DNA from: Paenibacillus oleatilyticus
GTDB taxonomy: Bacteria > Bacillota > Bacilli > Paenibacillales > NBRC-103111
DNA: 64,000 nt
Direction of reading: 5' to 3'
Assembly (NCBI RefSeq): GCF_018998565.1
Contig: NZ_JAHNZO010000016.1
Coordinates: 108,308 to 172,307 of the forward strand
The position numbers were made by a program, and so were the translations under genes. Below are positions 43,016-49,786 of the stretch, piece by piece (positions within the stretch are counted from its first letter, which is position 1; each line of letters starts with the position of its first letter). The notes beneath the pieces were generated by a model. That model searched no databases, had not been told where the DNA came from, and saw only the letters and a program-made list of their open reading frames with translations.

Positions 43016-44071
43016 TTGGATAACGTTATGGCAAATATCATGTCTCAGAAACGCATTCACCGATGGGCGAACCTCCCGACACATCGTTTAGCGGTCGGTT
43101 TCATCCGGAAATCCGCACGAACGATATGGGCTGGGCAACAATCCGAGGAAGTTGACTGCACAAAGTCGATTTATGAGATCGGCTCGATTACCAAAACCTT
43201 GATCGGTCTATTACTCGCAATAGGAGAACAGAAGGGGATGTGGAGCCGTTCCGATCGGCTCTCGGCTTTCGTTCCGGAATGGTCTTCCAGCTCATTTGCC
43301 AATCAAACCACGCTGTTGGACCTTGTTACGCACACCGCCGGCCTGCCTGACGTACCCGGGAATTTTAGAGCCGCCATCACCGATCGGTTAAATCCTTACG
43401 CGAATTATGACGATGCCCGCTTAATCGAGGCTGTTTTGTCGGAGAGTCCCAGGAGGAACAGCAAGCACCGCTATTCCAATTACGGCTTCGGCTTACTTGG
43501 CTGGCTGCTTTCCAGACGGTTGGGCATGAGCTTGAATGAAGCGCTGGCCGGACATATATTTAATCCTCTTGGCATGACGGATTCCGGAACAGGCATGAGC
43601 CGGCAGCCGGCCGGACAGCTTCTTCCCGTGTTCAATTCCAAAGGCAAGCCCATGCAGCATTGGGACTTCCTTGATACGCTGGGGGGCGCCGGAGCGGTCC
43701 GTTCGACGATAACCGATATGCTTAACTATTTGGATGCGCATTTAAGCCATTTCGATGCTCCCCTCGGCCCGGCGATTGCGGAATGCTTGGAGGAGCATTA
43801 TGCCATAATGCCGGGCCGAGGGATCGGAATCGGTTTCGGTTGGATGAGGTACAAAGAAAAGGACGGCACGACTACGCATTGGCACAACGGAGGAACGTAT
43901 GGATCGAGTTCCTTTATCACTTTTAACCGCGAAAAAGAGATGGGGCTTGTTATTTTATCGAACCACGGCTCTTCGATTTGGAGCCAGATCGCGCCTCTGA
44001 TTGGCATTCAAGCGATGTCTGTCGATCATTTAGCCTCCATGCTGACCAAGAAGCTGTTTGTGGAAGGTTAA
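43016..44071 (+). CDS. Serine beta-lactamase/D-Ala-D-Ala carboxypeptidase-like protein
   Basis: A 351-residue class C beta-lactamase-related hydrolase. The active site SITK (Ser57, Lys60), YSN (Tyr153) and HNGG near residue 293 are all in place. No signal peptide is visible, so a cytoplasmic esterase or peptidase role is as likely as cell-wall activity. TTG at 43016 lies six bases after GAGGTGAG. Its stop overlaps the stop of the convergent MFS gene (TTAA at 44068-44071). Upstream sequence is AT-rich with ATGATATCAT palindromes. Confidence 0.88.
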   Translation: MDNVMANIMSQKRIHRWANLPTHRLAVGFIRKSARTIWAGQQSEEVDCTKSIYEIGSITKTLIGLLLAIGEQKGMWSRSDRLSAFVPEWSSSSFANQTTLLDLVTHTAGLPDVPGNFRAAITDRLNPYANYDDARLIEAVLSESPRRNSKHRYSNYGFGLLGWLLSRRLGMSLNEALAGHIFNPLGMTDSGTGMSRQPAGQLLPVFNSKGKPMQHWDFLDTLGGAGAVRSTITDMLNYLDAHLSHFDAPLGPAIAECLEEHYAIMPGRGIGIGFGWMRYKEKDGTTTHWHNGGTYGSSSFITFNREKEMGLVILSNHGSSIWSQIAPLIGIQAMSVDHLASMLTKKLFVEG

Positions 44072-45444
44072 CCGGCTCTCTTGGCAATCCGGAAAGATAT
44101 GAGAAAGCTCAGGACGATGAAGAGCAGCTGAGTCACTAAGGCCAGCATGATCCCCATAAAGATGCCTTGGCTAAAATGCTCGCTTACCGCGATTAACGCC
44201 CCGCCGATTCCGATGCTCACTCCCGGGCAAAAAGCGTCGACGAATTGAAGATACGAAGAAATCTCGCCTTCCTCGCCTGAGCGGGCATGCTGCAGCGCAA
44301 TAGCACCTGTCGTCGGATTGGCTAACCCAATGCCGAAGCCGGTAAAAATTTGCGAGATGACAGCAAAGCCAATTCCCCCGCTCTCCAGTCCTACAGCCGT
44401 GATGACCAGCGATACGCCGACGATCATTAAGCCAATACCCGTTATAATCCGTTTTTTTCTGCCGCGTCCGCTATCCTTTTCATCCAGTTTGGATTGCAGC
44501 CAAGCTGCGGTGGACCAGCTTAACGCCCCTGCGGCGACGATTAGTCCGGCAAGGTCTGCGGGCAAGCCTTTAACCTCCGTCAGCGCCAAGACGACATAGC
44601 TCTCGGTAGCAACATAGCACGCAACATACAGCCCTCTTGAAACAATGGTGGCAGGCAGCCCTTTTTTGACGGAGAACGTGCCCGCGGGGAGCAGTTTCTG
44701 CAGAGGGCGGACCATGACGATCAACCCGATAAGCGCAAGCGCAATACCCTTCCAATCGGAGACAAAGCCCAGCCCGCTCAGCAGCAGCCCTGTGCCTACC
44801 GTCAGCAATACAGCGTATCCTTCCTTGCGGCCGCTTCTCTGAACCGGAGCGCTAGCCGTTTGAAGCTTGCGAAAGGAAGGAAGCGTCAGCAATACGGCCA
44901 ATGCGATCAAGGGCAATACTAGCCAGAACACGAATCGCCATGAGACATATTCGGCCAGCAGTCCGGCAATATACGGACCGATCAACGCTGGTAAAATATA
45001 GGCGCTGGAAAATGCGGCCAAAATTTTCGTCCGGAGCGCATCGGGATAGCTTAAAGTAATGCTGTAGTAAACGCATGTGACAATAGCGCCTGCGCCAAAG
45101 CCTTGAAACGCTCTCCCCGCGATTAACATCGGCATATTCACGGAGGTGGCGGCAACCAAAATACCGGCTACAAAAATAACGATAGACAAAGAAAATGAGC
45201 GATACACGCCGATTTTGCCGATTTGCTGGCCGATGACCATCGTGCCCAAGATTTGCGTCAACAGAAATGCGCTGAAGATCCAGCCGTATAACGAAATGCC
45301 GTTCAAATGCTGCGCCAAATCCGGCGCAATGGTCGTAATCGCCAGGCCTTCGAACGCTACGGTAGTCACAGCCAAAATGATACCGATGGTCAACGCCCGA
45401 TAACGCGAGTCAAAAATAGTTGCCTTGCTCTCACCTGTTTCCAT
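44068..45444 (-). CDS. MFS drug-efflux transporter under MarR control
   Basis: A 458-residue MFS protein with about 14 helices (DHA2 size). GRAFQGFGAGAIVTCVYYSI and SSAYILPALIGPYIAGLL are drug-exporter motifs. The start at 45444 follows AGGGGATGAG. The MarR gene lies 177 bases upstream in the same direction, and inverted repeats of the same type lie before both, so MarR probably represses this pump. Confidence 0.9.
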   Translation of the reverse strand: METGESKATIFDSRYRALTIGIILAVTTVAFEGLAITTIAPDLAQHLNGISLYGWIFSAFLLTQILGTMVIGQQIGKIGVYRSFSLSIVIFVAGILVAATSVNMPMLIAGRAFQGFGAGAIVTCVYYSITLSYPDALRTKILAAFSSAYILPALIGPYIAGLLAEYVSWRFVFWLVLPLIALAVLLTLPSFRKLQTASAPVQRSGRKEGYAVLLTVGTGLLLSGLGFVSDWKGIALALIGLIVMVRPLQKLLPAGTFSVKKGLPATIVSRGLYVACYVATESYVVLALTEVKGLPADLAGLIVAAGALSWSTAAWLQSKLDEKDSGRGRKKRIITGIGLMIVGVSLVITAVGLESGGIGFAVISQIFTGFGIGLANPTTGAIALQHARSGEEGEISSYLQFVDAFCPGVSIGIGGALIAVSEHFSQGIFMGIMLALVTQLLFIVLSFLISFRIAKRAG

Positions 45445-45475
45445 TCTCTCATCCCCTATTTACTTGCTAGAACAT

Positions 45476-45580
45476 TAGTTGCTTTAGCAAGTATAAGATA
45501 TAAAAAAAATATAACTGTTAACGCCTGGGCTGCATTGAAGAAACCGAAAATAGTCTTGTCTATAGTTGCTATAGCAACTA
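45476..45580. promoter_or_regulatory. MarR operators upstream of the MFS gene
   Basis: A perfect 20-bp palindrome ATAGTTGCTATAGCAACTAT at 45561-45580 and an imperfect relative TAGTTGCTTTAGCAAGTA at 45476-45493. The second is 32 bases before the MFS start, over the likely promoter. Confidence 0.8.
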
Positions 45581-45621
45581 TATGATTAAAAAAAACGCAA
45601 AACAGGAAAACGGGCAAATCT

Positions 45622-46047
45622 CTATAAATCCTTCACGTTATTATACATAACGGCAAGTATTCTTCTAAAGGTCTCGACTTCCTCCTCGGACAAACCTTCG
45701 ACCGTTTTCTTATAAGCTTCGATCGACGGAGCGAGTATCTCCTCTTTGATTTCTCTGCCTTTCGGCGTTAAATATACCCGCAGCGATCTGCGGTCCGTCT
45801 CATGGGTTACGCGATGAACGAAGCCCTTCTTTTCCAGCTTGAACAGCATCCGGGCAATGTTCGTCTGATCTTTATACAGCCTTTCCGCAAGCTCTTTTTG
45901 GGTGATCCCCTCCTTTTCCCAGAGAATGACCAATATCTCCCATTGATCCACAGTAATATCGAAAGGGTTAACGACCTTTTGATAATAATTGTTAAGCTTC
46001 AAATCCGCGCGATGTACGATAACGCCGATATACTTTTCTAATTCCAA
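45622..46047 (-). CDS. MarR-family transcriptional regulator
   Basis: A 141-residue winged-helix protein: ITQKELAERLYKDQTNIARMLFKLEKKGFV is the recognition helix region and THETDRRSLRVYLTPKG the wing. TTG at 46047 follows TGGAGG by six bases. An operator half like those before the MFS gene lies just upstream, so it probably represses itself and the pump. No cysteine suits thiol sensing, so a small-molecule ligand is more likely. Confidence 0.92.
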   Translation of the reverse strand: MELEKYIGVIVHRADLKLNNYYQKVVNPFDITVDQWEILVILWEKEGITQKELAERLYKDQTNIARMLFKLEKKGFVHRVTHETDRRSLRVYLTPKGREIKEEILAPSIEAYKKTVEGLSEEEVETFRRILAVMYNNVKDL

Positions 46048-46076
46048 TGGCAGCCTCCATCATAGTCGACATGATT

Positions 46077-46090
46077 ATAGTTGCTATGAC
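46077..46090. promoter_or_regulatory. MarR operator upstream of marR
   Basis: ATAGTTGCTATGAC shares the ATAGTTGCTAT half of the palindrome at 45561. It lies 30 bases before the marR start. Confidence 0.6.
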
Positions 46091-46149
46091 CATTATATTT
46101 TCCAACCCCGCCGATGTCAATCCGCAAAATGGTTAATTTGATCAAAAGC

Positions 46150-46197
46150 AAAAAAGGCAGCTCAGGGATGAGAACGCCCCGGAAACTGCCTTTTTTT
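46150..46197. terminator. Bidirectional terminator
   Basis: AAAAAAGGCAG ... CTGCCTTTTTTT around a GC loop. It ends the FusB-MFS transcript on the minus strand, just upstream of the marR gene. Confidence 0.75.
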
Positions 46198-46203
46198 ATC
46201 TGC

Positions 46204-47604
46204 TTACGTCTTCTTTTGCACCGCAGCGCCTTTTCCGTTGCCGAACAGCTCCCGGTTGGAAATGCCCGGAAGCCCCAGCGAGACCAGAAAAGCCAGCACC
46301 ATAACAGCGGAGACGCAGACGAAGACGATGTGGATGCCGTGCGCCAGATCCGCGGTTTCGCCAGTGGACACGAATGCATTGAACACGACGCCGAAAATCG
46401 CGATAAACACCGTCTGACCAAGCATATTCATGAGTGCGCTCGTCGACATCGCGATGCCGCGCTGTCGGTTCTCGACCGCGTTCTGCATCAGAACCATGAG
46501 CACGGTTCGGCTAACACCGAGGCCGAAACCCGCCAGAAGCATGATGACGAAGAACATCGGCACCGGTGTTGCCGTCGCGATCGCTGCCAGCATCAGACCA
46601 CTGAAGACGAGCAGGCCTGCTCCGAGGACGGCAACCCGCTTGGGCGGAAACCGTCGTATGAGCTTGCCCGCGGCTGTGGCGCCGAGCGGCCATCCGACCG
46701 TCGCGATGGCAACCGCGAAGCCCGATACGATCGGCGACTGATGCTTGAGCGATTGCAGCCAGAGCGGGAAATAGACCGTTGTCGCAATAGGAAAGGCGTA
46801 CGCAAGAAAGCTGAACAGGTTCGGAATGAGGATAGCCCTGTTCCGAAACAGCTCCAGCGGTATGAACGGCTCGGATACGCGCCGCTCGACCGCCACAAAA
46901 ATGATGCCAAACAGTACGAACGAAGCTGCGAATAGCAGATTGACCGGCGAAAGGAAGCCGCTCTCTCCCCTGAACAGCAGCACGATGAGCAGCGACGAGA
47001 TGCTCGTCAGGAACGAGATTGCCCCGGTCCAATCGATGGATCTGCCCACCGGCCGGAACATTTCCTTGAACGCAAACGACAGCAGCAGCAGCGACGCCAG
47101 ACCGAGCGGCAGGTTGAGGAAGAAAATCCATCGCCAATCGGCGAATTGGACGATCAACCCTCCGATCAGTGGGCCGACGATGCTGGACAACGCCCAGACG
47201 CTGCTAAAAATCCCCTGCAGCCGGGTCTGTTCCTCCGGCGTATAGATGTCGCCGATGATGGTCATCGTGACCGGAAAGATCGCCCCGGCGCCCAGCGCCT
47301 GCACGGCCCGGAAGATGACAAGCTGCAGCATCGTCGCCGCCACCCCGCAGAGGACGGAGCCGAGCAAAAATACGGCGATGCCGATCATGAGAATACGCTT
47401 GCGGCCGTACAGATCGGCGAGCTTGCCGTAAATCGGCGTGGTGACGGCCGTGATGAGCAGGTAAACGGAGTACGTCATGTTCATCAGTTCCATGCCCTTC
47501 AAATCGTCGACGATGGATTTCATCGCCGTAGTGACGATCGTCGCTTCCATCGCGCTCAAGAACATGACGATGAGAATGGATACGAGAACCCAATTACGAT
47601 TCAT
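46204..47604 (-). CDS. MFS drug-efflux transporter, EmrB/QacA type
   Basis: A 466-residue DHA2 transporter with 14 helices. GKLADLYGRKRILMIG (motif A) and VQALGAGAIFPVTMTIIGDI (motif C-like) are present. The start at 47604 overlaps the end of the FusB-family gene by 11 bases, so translation is coupled. AGAGGTGG lies about ten bases upstream. Together with FusB and the nucleotidyltransferase nearby it suggests a resistance locus; the substrate may be fusidane-like, but this is inference. Confidence 0.9.
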   Translation of the reverse strand: MNRNWVLVSILIVMFLSAMEATIVTTAMKSIVDDLKGMELMNMTYSVYLLITAVTTPIYGKLADLYGRKRILMIGIAVFLLGSVLCGVAATMLQLVIFRAVQALGAGAIFPVTMTIIGDIYTPEEQTRLQGIFSSVWALSSIVGPLIGGLIVQFADWRWIFFLNLPLGLASLLLLSFAFKEMFRPVGRSIDWTGAISFLTSISSLLIVLLFRGESGFLSPVNLLFAASFVLFGIIFVAVERRVSEPFIPLELFRNRAILIPNLFSFLAYAFPIATTVYFPLWLQSLKHQSPIVSGFAVAIATVGWPLGATAAGKLIRRFPPKRVAVLGAGLLVFSGLMLAAIATATPVPMFFVIMLLAGFGLGVSRTVLMVLMQNAVENRQRGIAMSTSALMNMLGQTVFIAIFGVVFNAFVSTGETADLAHGIHIVFVCVSAVMVLAFLVSLGLPGISNRELFGNGKGAAVQKKT

Positions 47605-48262
47605 GGGTTCCCACCACCTCTCGAACGAACTTTTCAAGCACGGTGACATCCGTAATGTTCTTGTTGCAAACCTTGCTGTCCACACACAAGTAATTGCCGA
47701 TCGCCTTATAGTAATCGGGCGAAGCGTTCGCCGGCTTCGATCTGGTGACCGCCGTAAACAACGCAACTTCCGCATGCCGGTTGCACAAAAAGCATACGCT
47801 TTTATTCGTCGGGATATATCTTCCTTCGATGCCGACGAGCTGCCCGTCCAGACGGTACACGATGAACAATTTATTTGTCGCGATGTCCACCCAGCCAAGA
47901 TAAGTGACATAGCGGTAATCGATCGCGGTTAAATCGGGAAGCTTCAGCTTTTTGTTTTTGGGGAACAGCTTGGCAAGCTGTTTTCCCGTCACTTCCGGAA
48001 ACTGCACCAAATAAGGATCCAACGAATGCAAGTAATCCCGGAACTCTACCTCCGCACGCAAAGAGGAAATGTTTTCCAACACTTGCCTTTGAAGCTCGGT
48101 GGCATCCGGGAATGCCTCCATAATATTGAAGTGAACGCTATATCTTACCGATTCCACCACTTTCGGATCGGTAACGGAATGGCAGGCACGCTCCAGCAGA
48201 TCGATCTGCTTTTTGATGAAATTATATTGATGGTTTCTAATGAATGGGAATGGTTTGACCAT
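47594..48262 (-). CDS. FusB-family EF-G-binding protein
   Basis: A 222-residue protein of the FusB/FusC family, which binds elongation factor G and frees ribosomes stalled by fusidic acid. The C-terminal zinc site is intact: Cys157, Cys160 (CFLC), Cys193 and Cys199 (CVDSKVC), spaced as in FusB. The start at 48262 follows AAGGGGC. A 200-base leader with a 15-aa peptide and alternative hairpins precedes it, typical of antibiotic-inducible translation. It overlaps the downstream MFS gene. Confidence 0.9.
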   Translation of the reverse strand: MVKPFPFIRNHQYNFIKKQIDLLERACHSVTDPKVVESVRYSVHFNIMEAFPDATELQRQVLENISSLRAEVEFRDYLHSLDPYLVQFPEVTGKQLAKLFPKNKKLKLPDLTAIDYRYVTYLGWVDIATNKLFIVYRLDGQLVGIEGRYIPTNKSVCFLCNRHAEVALFTAVTRSKPANASPDYYKAIGNYLCVDSKVCNKNITDVTVLEKFVREVVGTHES

Positions 48263-48271
48263 TAGCTTTCA

Positions 48272-48408
48272 GCCCCTTATTTTTGATGAAAACAAAAATA
48301 GGTGCAAAGCCCATGATTAGAAACGATCCAAGCTTTCTCGGGCGACAAGGTTAACGAAATAACCGTCCGGCCCATGCAAAGTATCGCCCTAATGTTAGGC
48401 TTTGCATG
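48272..48408 (-). promoter_or_regulatory. Alternative hairpins of the fusB leader
   Basis: Minus strand: CATGCAAAG (48400-48408) can pair with CTTTGCATG (48373-48381), or its overlapping TGCAAAGCC (48398-48406) with GGCTTTGCA (48303-48311). A third hairpin, TATTTTTG/CAAAAATA (48278-48300), abuts the AAGGGGC site (48272-48278). Arm 1 overlaps the end of the leader peptide, so ribosome stalling would change the fold. Confidence 0.65.
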
Positions 48409-48442
48409 AGCTGCTTCTTGTTCCGGCAAAATACTTTGCCAT
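48395..48442 (-). CDS. 15-aa leader peptide upstream of fusB-like gene
   Basis: MAKYFAGTRSSSCKA, from ATG at 48442 to TAA at 48395. GGAGGCGG lies five bases before the ATG, as strong as for a normal gene. The stop lies inside the first arm of the competing hairpins, which is the layout of an attenuator peptide. Function as a sensor of stalled ribosomes is inferred. Confidence 0.6.
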   Translation of the reverse strand: MAKYFAGTRSSSCKA

Positions 48443-48466
48443 TTCAACCGCCTCCATTCATCCGCC

Positions 48467-48496
48467 ATTATAAAAGAAATCCGGCCTTGATAGCAA
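48467..48496 (-). promoter_or_regulatory. Promoter of the fusB transcript
   Basis: Minus strand: TTGCTA (48491-48496), 18-base spacer, TATAAT (48467-48472). Transcription would begin a few bases before the leader ribosome site. Confidence 0.6.
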
Positions 48497-48521
48497 TTGC
48501 AAAATCGATTATAACGAAAGT

Positions 48522-49115
48522 TCACCGTATTTCATTTTTGTTGTTTAACCATTCCTGAAATTGAAGCGTTGTCCGCACGTTATCGTCCAATACGGCCGTA
48601 TAAATGTCATAGCTTTTCACTTCTTTCCCGTATTCAGCTCGCGTGGCCCAGCTATTTTTGATGGTCAGAATCGATTCCCGCAGCTCCGGGGTGAGCCGGT
48701 CGGGCATGGTCCGGATATGCCTAAGATCCGGTTGGTTATCCGGTTCGTCGACGAACCAGATATCGAGCTTCCAATCCATCCCGCTCAGCGCTTTATACTT
48801 TAATCCAAGGTATAGCCCGTCCGGATAGCCGGGATCCGTATTCCAGACGCCGGAGTCATTCAGGAACCGGACCTCTCGTACCCCCTTACTGACCATCAGT
48901 TCGGAAGCGATCCGAGTTACTACATTGATGTTAAGCTTGGAGCACACCACGGTAATATCCAAATCTCTCCAGACCATCAGCCCGAGAGCAGCACTGCCGA
49001 CTCGCACCGGCTGGCCCGCCGAAGATAGCAATTCGTCGATTTTCAATTCCTTCGCCACAGCGCTCGCTTCGATCTGCAGCTCATGCTGCCGTGTCAGAAG
49101 TTCGTTTTCGGCCAT
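48522..49115 (-). CDS. Nucleotidyltransferase-fold protein
   Basis: A 197-residue protein with a minimal nucleotidyltransferase core: VGSAALGLMVWRDLDITV has the GS...DxD pattern that binds Mg-NTP. WKLDIWFVDEP may supply the third carboxylate. Length suits antibiotic (lincosamide/aminoglycoside) nucleotidyltransferases or housekeeping NTases; substrate unknown. ATG at 49115 follows AAAGGAG. It is just upstream of the fusB promoter on the same strand and may belong to the same resistance neighbourhood. Confidence 0.78.
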   Translation of the reverse strand: MAENELLTRQHELQIEASAVAKELKIDELLSSAGQPVRVGSAALGLMVWRDLDITVVCSKLNINVVTRIASELMVSKGVREVRFLNDSGVWNTDPGYPDGLYLGLKYKALSGMDWKLDIWFVDEPDNQPDLRHIRTMPDRLTPELRESILTIKNSWATRAEYGKEVKSYDIYTAVLDDNVRTTLQFQEWLNNKNEIR

Positions 49116-49145
49116 CGTTTGTCACTCTCCTTTTATATGGCTTCA

Positions 49146-49733
49146 TCACAATTCACGATCATGCCCCACCATGATGGCTACGCACCCCTTTTTATGCCCT
49201 GTTTCGACATACCTGTGAGCGTCGGCCATTTGTTCGAACGAGTAGAGCCGATCTATGACCGGCTTTAGCACTCCCTTTTCCATCAGCTCTTTGAGGAGCA
49301 ATAAATCTTCCGTCCGGACCTTTGCTACTCCCTGCCCTGCGACAGAGACATATTGCCCGTTCGGAGCCATCGCATTCTTGCAATTCGATTTCGAATGTTT
49401 CCCTATTGCATCGAAGATAATGTCGTAAAGCTCTCCTCTTTTCGCAAAATCCTCTTTCGTGTAATCGACGACCTTGTCGGCTCCGAGAGATTTTACCAGT
49501 TCCAAATTGGCGGTACTGTATACCCCGGTGACCTCAGCACCAAAATAGTTTGCAAGCTGTACCGCAGCGGTGCCTACCGCCCCCGAAGCTCCATAGACAA
49601 GAACTTTCCGTGCACTCTGAATCTTTCCTTTTCTCAGAAAATGCAATGCCGTAGTTCCCCCAAAAGAAACGGCAGCCGCTTCCTCATAAGTCACATTGTC
49701 CGGCTTCAAGGCCAGCAATCCGTCTTCGAACAC
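49146..49733 (-). pseudogene. 5'-truncated quinone oxidoreductase (zinc-independent ADH family)
   Basis: About 195 codons of the C-terminal Rossmann half of an NADPH:quinone reductase (VLVYGASGAVGTAAVQLANYFGAEV). Intact members have about 120 more residues forming the GroES-like catalytic domain, which are missing; upstream in frame a stop (TAG) occurs within 20 bases and the MalT-like gene begins 53 bases away. It is therefore probably a remnant. Whether the short product from GTG at 49733 is made is unclear, as no ribosome site is present. Confidence 0.75.
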
Positions 49734-49786
49734 GGTTTGGATATATAGCTACTAAAGTATGGATTCGGGCATTGCTTCACGCTGAC

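Noticed and set aside
48277..48525. 82-codon minus-strand frame over the fusB leader
   Set aside because: Its start lacks a site and lies upstream of the promoter; the 15-codon frame at 48442 has a strong site instead.
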